Source: Legionella moravica DSM 19234
GTDB lineage: Bacteria; Pseudomonadota; Gammaproteobacteria; Legionellales; Legionellaceae
Direction of reading: 5' to 3'
DNA: 64,000 nt
Assembly (NCBI RefSeq): GCF_000423305.1
Contig: NZ_AUHS01000015.1
Coordinates: 101,076 to 165,075, forward strand
In this document: positions 1 to 9,703 of the stretch, one piece after another
How the letters are laid out: every line of letters starts with the position of its first letter
How positions within the stretch are numbered: position 1 is the stretch's first letter
Program-made: the position numbers and the translations under genes
The notes under the pieces: generated by a model
The model's input: the letters and a program-made list of their open reading frames with translations, nothing else
What the model was told of the DNA's origin: nothing
Database searches by the model: none

Positions 1-3000
1 TCCAGGCTTGGGAACTGTCTTTTTGTAAGTACAACTGCAAATTAGCCAGGTAATTGGTTGTTACAATCTCATTTCGGGTTAAAATGTAGATGGCATAAGC
101 TTGAATTCGCGCTGCATCCATATCCGATACATTTTGTCTGGCCAACTCCGTGAGATAATTTATTCCATTAAAGAAGAGTTCACTTGGTACGTTAAATCCT
201 TGACCTCTGGCTTCAGTCAAAAAATGCATTGCGTAGACTGATGCAAAATTGTTCCCTTGATTATCTCCCAAACCAGGCCAGTAACTAAAACCACCGTTGG
301 ACATTTGCCTTTGGCTCAGCATCTGGATGGCCGCATTCACCTTTTCATTGATTTGGTTGCGGTCCTTGGTAAACCAGCTTTGACTGTTCATAGCAATTAA
401 AGGTAAGGCTTTACTTGTTAACTGTTCAGTACAACCGTAAGGGAAATTATCCAGATAGCGCTGTAATCCAAATACCAGAATTAATGGACTGGTTGATATT
501 GTTGCATCAACAGTACGGTATTCCGGGTAGAGGGTCTGCATGATATTCAGCGTTTTAGCAGGATCTTTAGATTGACCGCTTTCTATATGAGTAAAGAAGG
601 GTGTAGCTGGCCTTACACTGAGTGTTGCATCCATTGAGCTGGATTTGTCTCCGGCGTTGGCAGTAAAGGTTACCTTTGCAGATCCTAATGATGATTTTGC
701 ACGTAATTTAAAGTGAACTGACTGTTCACGTCCTTCTCGGATTTCCAGGGTTTTTTGGGCGTCACCAATAATTTCCAGCTCAGGGGTGGTAGTTAAGCTG
801 ATTTTAATTTCAGTATGATCGCCTGAATCCTTGATATTGTTTGCAACGCTGGAGCTGATTTCAAATTCGTCTCCGGGGGCTACAAATGTTGGTACATTGG
901 GATTGATGATAAAATCACCTCGTACTTCTGAGGTTGTATCATTTGCACCAACAGAATCTGCGGACACAGCGACAGCCATAACCCTTATCGCTCCATTAAA
1001 ATAATTGGGAACCTGATAAGTTAACTGACGGGTGTTCTCGTCGGTATCTATGATTCCTGACCAGTAGACTACTGGTAAATCCGTTTTTCTTTTGAACGGA
1101 TTGAGCCTGCTGGCCAAATCGGATTCGCCGTCGTCTCCTCCTGCAGCAGACCATTCTCTATCCTGAATGAATTTAGGTAATATTTGATCGACTGTTTGCT
1201 GCGTAAAGACTTCTAATGCGTGTTTTTGAAAGAAGAAGGACAGCGGATCAGGGGTAATGTACCTTCCTACCTGTAAAATTCCTTCATCAACAGCATAGAC
1301 AATAATTTTTCCTGGTTTATCTGTATGATAGTCTATGGTCAATGCTTCACCAGGACGAACAACCTTGGGAGTATTCAGTTCAATTTTAATATCATGATCG
1401 TCATGACTTACAGTGAAGGGGACTACACTGTAACTTAGTGGACTAATAAATAACTCCGGAGACTCCCAATCCCGAACGAATGCGACATTGATGTATCCAT
1501 TTCCCTGGAAGTCTGCAGGGATGTGAATGGTTTGCACTGAGTTTGTTGTTTCAGTTTTAAACCATTGTGCCGCATAAACTTTATCTCGCTCGATGGTGAT
1601 TAACCCTGAGCCGGTATAGGGGGCGGTAATCTGAATTTCAATGTCTTCATTTGCCTGATATTCATCTTTATTCAGTTTAATTGACAACTCAGCATTCTTT
1701 GCAAGAGGTTGCTGACTTGAGCCGACAACACTGAATTTTAATTGGCTAAGAACAGTATTATCCTTATCAAGAATATTTAATGAGTAATCGCCAATCTGTT
1801 GGGTGGGTAGGGAATAATCAGTTCCTTGTTCACTAACAGTGAAGGGATCTGTTTTGACAACTGTTGATTGAATAATGGATTGATATTGGTACGTGCCATC
1901 CGCTTTTTTAACCAGAGTTGTGACCGGATGCAGTGAAATGAGCTGTATTTTTAAATCCTGTACCTCTTCCTTGGTTAGTTGAGGATTAATGGCTATATAA
2001 CGTACGGTTCTGGTGCCGTTTTGTTTGATAAATGATAAATCACCATCAGGTTTGTACCCAATAAAATAGGCGAGCGGGCTGATTAAGGCTTTTGATTGAG
2101 TGGTTACACTTCGACCACCTTCGGCTTCAAAACCTTCGGCAAAAAAGGTCAGCTTATAGGTTGCCTTGTCAAAGCGATCAAGATGCAAATCAAACTCAGC
2201 ATTTCCCTGTTCATCGGTTTTTGCATCAGGCAGGGATTCCGTAAAAACCTTGGGTGGTTTTTTGGGATCGTAGAGTGGATCTGCGAAGAGGTAATCCGGA
2301 TAGTCATCAAAATTAATTTCCTGCGGGGTCAGTAAAATATTGGCACTGATTTTTCTATCAGTAGCAGGAGCTCCATATAAATTCCAGAGACTGACATGCG
2401 CTTTTAATCGATCAGGTGAGCTCCAGCCATCTGAGGGCTTGGGGGTTAGATTAGAGCTTATCCTCATTCTGTCGGGCTGGAATTCTGATACATTAACACT
2501 GGTAGAGCCTAAAAGATTCTGTGGGTGTCCGTCCTTTACGAGAAAGAGATTGACCATATACTGCCCGGTAGGGGACGTTTGCGAAGTCGCGAAGTCAAGC
2601 TCCATATATCCGGTATCATTCAGCAGCAATCGTTCATCTTTAATCGTTGTTCCTCGTGAGTCAACAATGGTTGCCTGCAGGGGCAAGCCTGCTGGCTGTG
2701 CCTGAGCATAAGCCTGTTTAACTATCATTCCTATATGAACCGTATCTCCTGGTCGGTAGATTCCCCTGTCTGAGAATAAATAGGCACTTACACTCTGCGT
2801 GTCCTGGTTGTAGGTATAGATACCGCCGATATCAAATTTGGAAAAATTCAATTGGCGATTGTAATTGCTGTATGGAATAAACGATACATCACTATTGAGG
2901 CTAGCAAGGTAGACGGTAGGCTCTCTATCTTCGACAAAATCTCTTAAGGATGGGAAGTTGGCTCGCCCCTGATCATCCGTGATGCGCGTCAGGATTGGTA

Positions 3001-4855
3001 AACCATTTTTTCCTAATATTGTCACTGTGGCCCCAGCTACAGGTGCTCCCTGAGTGATGGAGTTAATAAATACATCGTGGGTCCCGTCGTTGTTGTCTTT
3101 GACTATCATTCCCATGTCAGTGATCAGGATTAAACGGCTGGCTTTGACATCAAGAGGGTATTTATTAGCCACGTCCCATCCTGTTGCCTGTAATAAAAAG
3201 AGACCCTGAGGTCCGGTGGCATTAGCATCAAGTGATAAATACTTACCTAAATCAAGAGCGGTATATTGTTGTTTGGTTAAATCACTACTATAGAATGGCT
3301 GAATTTCAGAGTAGATCTGACTGATATTCTGTTGATTGAATGTTGGGTTGATGAAGTAGGGGTTATTAAAATCACCTTGAGTTTGTGTCACCAGTTGATT
3401 GATGTTTTCCGGCAATACTCGTGCAAACTCGAATTTTACAGCAGGTACACCACGGACGAGTACGGATAATTTTTTCTCCCCGCTTAATGCCAACAGGGAA
3501 CCTTTGTGAAGGAAACTGATTTCTTTGGGGTATTCTGGAACTGGAATAACGGCCGAATAATCAGCGTTCAAGCTGAACTCCCCAAATCCTTTCATTCCCT
3601 TGTCTATTTTAATAAAAATATATCTCGGGCTTTGCGCAACAAATTTAAAACTGTGAAGAGTTGAGTAATTTTGTTCTGATGGTATGGTCACTTTTGACAA
3701 CGGAGTTGCCAGAGCAAGGATGTTATTGGTTACTTCACCTGGATTTTGCCATTGATAATTGGGTTTTGCTGCTTCTATGGAGTTTGCCGGATAATCTTGC
3801 GGCAGCAAATAAACGTGAACGGATTTATTAAACTCAGTTTCATTAACCCCCAAAGTGGTTTCTACAGTGAGAACCTGTTCAGGTCTGTCTTTCTCATTTC
3901 GAATTATTGATGCTGACGCTGAAAGTACTTTGAGAAAGTTGGTTGCATCTGGAATGATCAGACTTGAGTCTATTTTAGATTTTAGCGTTGCTGAATTTGT
4001 TGAAGAGGCAACATTTTTATCCAGGGTCAGAGTGACCAATTGCGCTATTTTTTTTATGTTAATGTTTTCAGAATGCAGGTATGCGATGCGTTTGTGTTCA
4101 TCAAATGTATAGGTGAATTTTAGCGGTTCTCCACTTTTGTGTGTCGCACCTTGTTGTCCATCCTGAAGTGTTAATACAGTATTCTTCTCAAGGCTTTCTG
4201 GATTGACTGAAAAATTGAATTGCAGAGTCGCCTCTGCTGTTCTGTGCTCTGAATCAACTGGATCCTGGTAAAATCTTAATTCAGAGATTGTCGCTTCGAA
4301 AGGTTTCGTTGAAAAGGAGACATCATAGTCTTCCATTTTTGTTGTTGATGAAAAGAAGTTTTTAGCAAAATGAATGGTGTATTTTTGACCGGCGGGCCAG
4401 TCCTCTGAGGGGATAAATACTAACTGGCTGTCGCTATTCCAACTCCACTCACCAGGCATTGCGGGGGTCATTTCTATGCCATCTGTGACTGTTTTTCCTA
4501 TCAGGTTGATTGGAGCCACTGATTGAGTAATGAAATCATTAGTTTTGATGCCGAAATCAATGATAAGATTATTGGGCGTTAGTGTTTCTTCATTTGCAGT
4601 GATATCGGGTATCGTAATCGATGCCGAAGTATAAACGGGCTTGGGCTGGTTTTTGTACCAGTAGGTTGCGTAAGTACCACTCAAGATTAACGCGACAATC
4701 AATAGAGTTGTTCCCCAAAATGACTTGGGGGAATGGTGCGCTTTTTGGCATAAGTTGGCTAACCATGGTGGGCTATTCCAGTTTAACTTACCGAACACGG
4801 AAGTAAACATTGAACCGATGAAATTCAAAACTGAAGAAATTGGATTTTTGTTCAT
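1..4855 (-). CDS. Alpha-2-macroglobulin family protein, membrane-anchored (YfhM-like), C-terminus outside window
   Basis: The minus strand is open from an ATG at 4855 to the left edge, about 1,618 codons, so the C-terminus is missing. Bacterial alpha-2-macroglobulins sit in the periplasm and are thought to trap foreign proteases through a thioester, protecting the envelope beside PBP1C. Residues about 45-65 form one hydrophobic segment (GTTLLIVALILSGTYATYWY) preceded by a short cytoplasmic tail. It is therefore a signal-anchor rather than the lipobox of E. coli YfhM. A DRGIYRPGDTV motif near residue 695 is typical of the macroglobulin domains. The thioester motif GCTEQ is intact, with Cys at about residue 1475 (codon 431-433). 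It is followed by the alpha-alpha toroid region (NGGFSYWPG). The divergent neighbour is pbpC, the usual partner. Family assignment is very secure; the start has only a weak ribosome-binding site. Confidence 0.93.
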   Translation of the reverse strand, partial: MNKNPISSVLNFIGSMFTSVFGKLNWNSPPWLANLCQKAHHSPKSFWGTTLLIVALILSGTYATYWYKNQPKPVYTSASITIPDITANEETLTPNNLIIDFGIKTNDFITQSVAPINLIGKTVTDGIEMTPAMPGEWSWNSDSQLVFIPSEDWPAGQKYTIHFAKNFFSSTTKMEDYDVSFSTKPFEATISELRFYQDPVDSEHRTAEATLQFNFSVNPESLEKNTVLTLQDGQQGATHKSGEPLKFTYTFDEHKRIAYLHSENINIKKIAQLVTLTLDKNVASSTNSATLKSKIDSSLIIPDATNFLKVLSASASIIRNEKDRPEQVLTVETTLGVNETEFNKSVHVYLLPQDYPANSIEAAKPNYQWQNPGEVTNNILALATPLSKVTIPSEQNYSTLHSFKFVAQSPRYIFIKIDKGMKGFGEFSLNADYSAVIPVPEYPKEISFLHKGSLLALSGEKKLSVLVRGVPAVKFEFARVLPENINQLVTQTQGDFNNPYFINPTFNQQNISQIYSEIQPFYSSDLTKQQYTALDLGKYLSLDANATGPQGLFLLQATGWDVANKYPLDVKASRLILITDMGMIVKDNNDGTHDVFINSITQGAPVAGATVTILGKNGLPILTRITDDQGRANFPSLRDFVEDREPTVYLASLNSDVSFIPYSNYNRQLNFSKFDIGGIYTYNQDTQSVSAYLFSDRGIYRPGDTVHIGMIVKQAYAQAQPAGLPLQATIVDSRGTTIKDERLLLNDTGYMELDFATSQTSPTGQYMVNLFLVKDGHPQNLLGSTSVNVSEFQPDRMRISSNLTPKPSDGWSSPDRLKAHVSLWNLYGAPATDRKISANILLTPQEINFDDYPDYLFADPLYDPKKPPKVFTESLPDAKTDEQGNAEFDLHLDRFDKATYKLTFFAEGFEAEGGRSVTTQSKALISPLAYFIGYKPDGDLSFIKQNGTRTVRYIAINPQLTKEEVQDLKIQLISLHPVTTLVKKADGTYQYQSIIQSTVVKTDPFTVSEQGTDYSLPTQQIGDYSLNILDKDNTVLSQLKFSVVGSSQQPLAKNAELSIKLNKDEYQANEDIEIQITAPYTGSGLITIERDKVYAAQWFKTETTNSVQTIHIPADFQGNGYINVAFVRDWESPELFISPLSYSVVPFTVSHDDHDIKIELNTPKVVRPGEALTIDYHTDKPGKIIVYAVDEGILQVGRYITPDPLSFFFQKHALEVFTQQTVDQILPKFIQDREWSAAGGDDGESDLASRLNPFKRKTDLPVVYWSGIIDTDENTRQLTYQVPNYFNGAIRVMAVAVSADSVGANDTTSEVRGDFIINPNVPTFVAPGDEFEISSSVANNIKDSGDHTEIKISLTTTPELEIIGDAQKTLEIREGREQSVHFKLRAKSSLGSAKVTFTANAGDKSSSMDATLSVRPATPFFTHIESGQSKDPAKTLNIMQTLYPEYRTVDATISTSPLILVFGLQRYLDNFPYGCTEQLTSKALPLIAMNSQSWFTKDRNQINEKVNAAIQMLSQRQMSNGGFSYWPGLGDNQGNNFASVYAMHFLTEARGQGFNVPSELFFNGINYLTELARQNVSDMDAARIQAYAIYILTRNEIVTTNYLANLQLYLQKDSSQAW

Positions 4856-4926
4856 GATTTTAGTTGTTCCCACCAGGCCTGTCTGGTCGTTGGTTTGATA
4901 TGAGTAAATCGTGCCTATTAATTGCC

Positions 4927-4949
4927 ATTCGATTAAAAAATAATCGAAT
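4927..4949. promoter_or_regulatory. Perfect palindrome between divergent A2M and pbpC genes
   Basis: ATTCGATTA-AAAAA-TAATCGAAT has two perfect 9-bp arms around a 5-bp spacer. It lies in the roughly 165-bp intergenic region from which the alpha-2-macroglobulin gene and pbpC are divergently transcribed. The position suggests an operator serving both genes, although a hairpin role cannot be excluded. No known regulator consensus is recognised. Confidence 0.4.
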
Positions 4950-5019
4950 TAAACTCTGTTTCGTGTAATTGATATAAAAATTGATTATAATTCAACCTTT
5001 AAAATGCACAATATCAATT

Positions 5020-7326
5020 ATGAAAAAAATAATCAAAAGCATTAGCATAATCTTTGTTTCACTGTTTGTCAGTGGCTATTTGATATTATTTTTTTCATCC
5101 AAACCTTTATTACTCGACGGGATCAGTTTTTCCAATGCGGTGTACGATGATCAACATCGATTATTGAGATTAACTTTAAGTCAAGATGACAAATACCGTC
5201 TGTTTACACCTTTGTCCGATATCTCCAGTGAATTAGTGGAGGCTACTTTATTACAAGAGGATCAGTATTTTCGTTGGCACCCTGGAATTAATCCTTTTTC
5301 CTTGTTTAAAGCTGTTTGGCAAACTTATGGCGTTCAATCTCGTCGAGTAGGCGCTTCTACCATCACCATGCAGGTCGCGCGGATGAGGTTTGGAATCAAC
5401 TCCAAAACCATTTCCGGTAAGTTAATGCAAATATTCAGAGCAATGCAATTGGAAATGCATTACAGCAAAGATGAGTTGCTTGAAGCGTATTTGAATTTGG
5501 CTCCTTATGGAGGAAATGTCGAGGGAGCAGGGGCGGCAAGTTTGGTCTATTTTAATAAATCAGTTAATGAACTCAGCCTTCCTGAATCACTGACACTCAG
5601 TATTATCCCTCAGAATCCAGGAAAAAGAACACCGGATAACAAAGGTTTAAAAACAATTCGAGATCATTTATACAGCAGGTGGCTGGTAAAACACCCTGAA
5701 GATAGCAATAAAAGTGAGACTTTTAATCTGCCGATGGTCATGCGGAAAGCAGGTAATTTGCCCTTTACGGCACCTCATTTTGTCAACATGGTGTTGAGTG
5801 ATCCGTCCGAACATCAACAAAGCATTGATTCTTCTCTGGACTCAAGAGTACAGATCATAATTAATCGAGTAACCAAAAATTATTTAGCGAGAAAAAAATC
5901 TGTCGGTGCTTATAACGCCTCTGTGCTTTTAGTCGATACACGCGACATGACGGTCAAAGGTTTGCTGGGATCTGCCGATTTTTTTAGTAAAAAGATTAGC
6001 GGACAGATCAATGGTATTGACATAAAACGCTCCCCTGGATCCACCTTAAAGCCGTTTATTTATGGTTTGGCTTTGGATCAAGGATTAATTCATCCTGACA
6101 CGGTTTTAAAAGATGTTCCGCACAGTTTCAATGGATATAATCCCGAAAATTTTGATTATGAGTTCATGGGGCCCGTGAAAGCTAAAGACGCCCTGGTATT
6201 AAGTCGAAACATTCCAGCGGTTTATCTTTCAAGTCAATTGACCAACCCAACCTTGCATCAATTATTGGAGAAAGCACAGGTGAGTCATTTAAAACCGGAA
6301 TCTTATTACGGTTTATCACTCAATCTGGGGGGCGTTGAATTAACGATGAGAGAGTTGGTCGGGTTGTATGCCATGCTGGTTAATGATGGCCTGTGGTATC
6401 CTATTCAACTTCATCATGCAGAAAAGAAAGGCACTGGCCGTAGACTGCTCAGTCCTGAGGCAAGTTTTCTGGTTTTGGATATGTTAAAAAGCGCTCCTCA
6501 CGGTGATTTTGGTACTAAACCGTCTTTACATCTCCCTGTGTCATGGAAAACGGGTACGTCTTCAGGTTATAGAGATGCTTGGGCTGTCGGTGCCTTTGGT
6601 CCGTATGTTATGGCTGTGTGGATTGGCAATTTTGACAATAAAGCCAATCCTGCTTTTGTAGGAAAGGACATAGCTGCACCATTATTTTTTGAGTTGATTG
6701 ATGCTATTAAACATGAACGAGGTCCTTTACCCATTATTGCCAAAAATCCCGGCTTGATGAATCTTGAGAAAGTAGAAGTATGCAAAGCTTCGGGGATGCT
6801 ACCTACACGTTATTGTCACGATACAGAATGGACCTGGTTCATCCCGGGCAAATCACCAATTAAAACGGATACAATATTTAGAGAAGTGGCAATCAATAGC
6901 AGAACCGGCTTACGTACGTGCCATATTGATGAATTTACACGCTTTGAAATTTTTGAATTCTGGCCTTCTGATTTATTAAAAATTTTTAAGCGCGCAGGAA
7001 TACAACGGCGTACCCCTCCTTTTTTTGAAGCAGATTGTGCTTTGTCCGGAAACTCTGGAATGAATCCGCAAATCACGTCACCGCAGGCGGGCATAAGCTA
7101 TGTGATTCGCGCCAATTCTCAGTTAAATAATAAAATCCCTTTGTCAGCAGTTAGTGATGCAGGCATTGCTCATGTATATTGGTTTATTAATGAAACATTT
7201 GTTGCTAAAACCAGGGCGGGACAGACGTTTCTTTGGGACGCGAAGCCTGGTCACTATGTAGTTCGAGTTGTGGATGATCATGGTTTGTCTGATGCACGCG
7301 ACATTCATGTTCTTATGGATACCTGA
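5020..7326 (+). CDS. pbpC: Penicillin-binding protein 1C (bifunctional transglycosylase/transpeptidase)
   Basis: This is a periplasmic class A PBP that polymerises and cross-links peptidoglycan, anchored by an N-terminal hydrophobic helix (IISIIFVSLFVSGYLILFF region). The GT51 transglycosylase domain shows EDQYFRWHPG (Glu about residue 80) and GASTITMQVARM. The transpeptidase domain has the active-site tetrad S341-T-L-K344, the SRN motif at 395-397 and KTG at 510-512. The final part, about 590-768, matches the PBP1C C-terminal (BiPBP_C) domain. At 768 residues the length is normal for PBP1C. I chose the ATG at 5020 because it precedes the lysine-rich membrane anchor. A TTG at 4981 would add 13 residues that do not look like a signal. 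The pairing with the alpha-2-macroglobulin gene is the classic arrangement. Confidence 0.95.
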   Translation: MKKIIKSISIIFVSLFVSGYLILFFSSKPLLLDGISFSNAVYDDQHRLLRLTLSQDDKYRLFTPLSDISSELVEATLLQEDQYFRWHPGINPFSLFKAVWQTYGVQSRRVGASTITMQVARMRFGINSKTISGKLMQIFRAMQLEMHYSKDELLEAYLNLAPYGGNVEGAGAASLVYFNKSVNELSLPESLTLSIIPQNPGKRTPDNKGLKTIRDHLYSRWLVKHPEDSNKSETFNLPMVMRKAGNLPFTAPHFVNMVLSDPSEHQQSIDSSLDSRVQIIINRVTKNYLARKKSVGAYNASVLLVDTRDMTVKGLLGSADFFSKKISGQINGIDIKRSPGSTLKPFIYGLALDQGLIHPDTVLKDVPHSFNGYNPENFDYEFMGPVKAKDALVLSRNIPAVYLSSQLTNPTLHQLLEKAQVSHLKPESYYGLSLNLGGVELTMRELVGLYAMLVNDGLWYPIQLHHAEKKGTGRRLLSPEASFLVLDMLKSAPHGDFGTKPSLHLPVSWKTGTSSGYRDAWAVGAFGPYVMAVWIGNFDNKANPAFVGKDIAAPLFFELIDAIKHERGPLPIIAKNPGLMNLEKVEVCKASGMLPTRYCHDTEWTWFIPGKSPIKTDTIFREVAINSRTGLRTCHIDEFTRFEIFEFWPSDLLKIFKRAGIQRRTPPFFEADCALSGNSGMNPQITSPQAGISYVIRANSQLNNKIPLSAVSDAGIAHVYWFINETFVAKTRAGQTFLWDAKPGHYVVRVVDDHGLSDARDIHVLMDT

Positions 7327-7400
7327 AAAAAATTGGCCATTGAACAGACCAAATATCTTATGATTCACGCTCAATGATACCGCTTCTGATTGGTATTGGG

Positions 7401-8489
7401 TTATAGCATGGGGCTATCAATAGGATGTATTGTTTTTTCAGTAATGGATCGACCCTCATTGAAACCTTCGATTTCTTCATCGAACTCAAGAGAGTGTTCT
7501 GGAATCGATTTAACAAATTCAACCATTGCAAAAGACAATGGAGTGGGTTGAGACATTGCGTCTGTGTGATTCTCAATGTCTTGTACAAGGGAATAGATCC
7601 CCTTAATTGTCAGCAAAAAGGCTATAAAATCAATTATATATCCAAACTCAGCTTCAATCCCTGCAAAAAACAGGACCCACCGTGCCATTTGAAGAAAAGT
7701 CAGTGTGTCTACTGCTCCACCAATATAGATTGCCGGGATTGGCTTAATTCGATGTCTAAAAAAGGACGATAGTTGAAGATAATTTTTATATTCTGCTTTA
7801 TTGGAATCAGTTGTCAGAAGATTTTGAGTCGCATCCAAGACATCCGTACACATTTTTAAACGGTGAGGGCGTTTATTAATGCGTTGGATTGTCTCAGCAA
7901 CAATGATTTGGGTTTGAATCCGACGGTTAGGATTAATCTCTAATTTAATATGTCGATGTAATTGATGAACCAGACTGGTAAATTGAGAGTTGAGTTCGCT
8001 GTTTGTTAGTTGTTGAATTTTATATCGTCTGGCCGCATCAAATAAGGTGAGCGGTGTTAAAGTAACACCTGGAATTCTTAAAATGAGGGAAGTCTCAATA
8101 ATACGTCCAAACTGTATCCAGGGTAAAGCCAGGTCAATTCCGGCTAGTTTTAATGCAAACCGTGCGCCATTGGCGCAATTGTGAGTCAGCATGTGATAAA
8201 AGTCTGGATTATTGTATTCGGAATTAGAAAATTCTTCACAGAATCTGGCAAAGGGTACCGAGCTTTCAAAGGTAACACAGTTATCATTGTCGTATTGATG
8301 CTTTGGTAAGGTGCCGTGACTCAGACTAGGTTCATCTTTGTTATGCCATATTTTAACCAAATGCATGTCATTGAATAAAGGTTCATTAATATGGGCTTGA
8401 GCATAGATTTGGGCGCAGGTACCGAGACTTACCACGTTAAGCATTATATACAATGGACTACATCCTTTGTTATGGCAATAAAAAAACAT
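7401..8489 (-). CDS. Unrecognised protein with HNC motif and acidic C-terminus; possible Dot/Icm effector
   Basis: I do not recognise a family with confidence. Residues 100-120 read MLTHNCANGARFALKLAGI, a His-Asn-Cys cluster followed by a helix. It resembles the NCxxF-type active-site region of papain-fold or NlpC/PPPDE-like cysteine hydrolases, but the other catalytic residues cannot be assigned. Residues about 255-305 are hydrophobic (two candidate membrane segments: LQMARWVLFFAGI and IIDFIAFLLTIKGIYSLV). The last 40 residues carry a glutamate-rich block (HSLEFDEEIEGFNEG) of the sort seen in Dot/Icm substrates. The start is uncertain: an internal ATG at residue 16 follows an AAAGGA sequence and may be the true start. 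The gene converges on pbpC and has no partner. The effector role is inference. Confidence 0.6.
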   Translation of the reverse strand: MFFYCHNKGCSPLYIMLNVVSLGTCAQIYAQAHINEPLFNDMHLVKIWHNKDEPSLSHGTLPKHQYDNDNCVTFESSVPFARFCEEFSNSEYNNPDFYHMLTHNCANGARFALKLAGIDLALPWIQFGRIIETSLILRIPGVTLTPLTLFDAARRYKIQQLTNSELNSQFTSLVHQLHRHIKLEINPNRRIQTQIIVAETIQRINKRPHRLKMCTDVLDATQNLLTTDSNKAEYKNYLQLSSFFRHRIKPIPAIYIGGAVDTLTFLQMARWVLFFAGIEAEFGYIIDFIAFLLTIKGIYSLVQDIENHTDAMSQPTPLSFAMVEFVKSIPEHSLEFDEEIEGFNEGRSITEKTIHPIDSPML

Positions 8490-8599
8490 ATGATATAAAA
8501 CCAGAACAAATTCGTCAATTTTTGTGTTTCAGTTCTCCCTCAGTGGGCGCTAAAAGGGTTTTGCAATCGCAAGTAGTGTCGTAAAGGTTAATCTGAATG

Positions 8600-8812
8600 A
8601 ACGCACTTTATTTTAACCCCCTCTCCCTAACCCTCTCCCCCACGCTACGCGCGGTGGAGAGGGAATTTGATTGAAAACCCTTTCCACGTTACGCGTGGTG
8701 GAGAGGGAATTTGATTGAAAACCCTTTCCACGTTACGCGTGATGGAAAGGTGATTGGATCGAAAGTAGCTCCATTTCCCCTGACATTAGTGCGTTTTCGC
8801 GAGGATGACAGG
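8600..8812 (+). repeat. Interspersed palindromic repeat, copy 1, with internal 44-bp tandem duplication
   Basis: This fills most of the gene-free stretch 8490-8905. It contains the family core CCCCACGCTACGCGCGGTGG, an inverted repeat bracketed by CCCTCTCC/GGAGAGGG. A 44-bp unit beginning GGTGGAGAGGG occurs twice head to tail (8653-8696 and 8697-8740). The copy is in the plus orientation, like those at about 47.7 and 63.4 kb. I see no gene in it and no transposase. Confidence 0.8.
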
Positions 8813-8905
8813 ATTTTTCCTTGATTGAGTTAGCAAAGGGTTGTGAACAAAATAAATAACGGTGGGGATTATTGCATTGTCACAGGGGGCTTGGCATCAC
8901 ATCGA

Positions 8906-9346
8906 TTAAACCGCTGCCCCAGGAACTGCAACTGGATCATAAGGTTGTTTGGAGAACTCACTCGGTAGCCAACCCGCGCCTAAAGTACCATCGTATAATA
9001 CTTCCAGATACAATGCAGCCATACACAGATCTTGATGAGACGATAACCCACAGGTTATTTCATTAAAGAGTAGTGCTGTTTGAATTCCTAATTCTGCGCC
9101 TGCTATGGCGAATTGAACTAAATGAATTATTTTTTCAGGAATTTTAGTATCCGCACGAAACAGGGAATAGAAGGAGGTAATGCATTGACCCAGTTTTGTA
9201 GCAATCACGGCATAGGGTTGTTTTTGAAAGGTATAAGAGATCAGCTGTGTCCCCGCGTTAACACGCTCCGCATTACGATGACCTGTAGTCGAGGTGTAGG
9301 GGTTCATCGTCATTGCACCTAAACAATCAGTTAACCATTGAGGCAT
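8906..9346 (-). CDS. Small hypothetical protein of unknown function
   Basis: The 146-residue product is not recognised. The start at 9346 (MPQWLTDCLGAMTMN) was chosen over an upstream ATG at 9409 because AAGGA lies 6 bases before it on the minus strand. The upstream version would only add a short hydrophobic stretch ending in Lys-Asn. The protein is soluble-looking, with a hydrophobic middle (IHLVQFAIAGAELGIQTALLF, about residues 73-93) that could be an amphipathic or buried helix. It has four cysteines. It stands alone between a repeat and the acyltransferase gene, with no operon context. It could be a Legionella-restricted accessory protein. Confidence 0.55.
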   Translation of the reverse strand: MPQWLTDCLGAMTMNPYTSTTGHRNAERVNAGTQLISYTFQKQPYAVIATKLGQCITSFYSLFRADTKIPEKIIHLVQFAIAGAELGIQTALLFNEITCGLSSHQDLCMAALYLEVLYDGTLGAGWLPSEFSKQPYDPVAVPGAAV

Positions 9347-9703
9347 ATTTTTCCTTAAATATGTATGTAAAACGAATGTGCACAATATCATAATCGACCA
9401 AGTTTTCAAGAGGATACAACAGAAGATTTGTTTATATATTTTGCTCTTTGATCAACAGGTTCTGCGTGGTTTTTATTGGGTCGTTGAGTATTTTTTTATA
9501 ATCCAATGTCTGTCTTTTTATCTGAACTTTATAGTGCTAATCTATGCATACACGCTTAGGATTAACGAAAACGGTTTTATCTCATCGTGAAAGGGATTTT
9601 AAATTCTGCTACTGAGTCTCTCTAAACGTTTAAAAATGAGTATTTTTGTCACTCAAATCGTTTTTCTTAATTCTATATTTTGCTTGAATTTTATAGAGAG
9701 TTT

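Noticed and set aside
2340..2705. 121-codon plus-strand open frame inside the macroglobulin region
   Set aside because: It is a shadow of the minus-strand alpha-2-macroglobulin gene, whose domains and thioester read through without interruption.
8653..8740. Possible CRISPR array
   Set aside because: Only two contiguous 44-bp units with no spacers; it is a tandem duplication.
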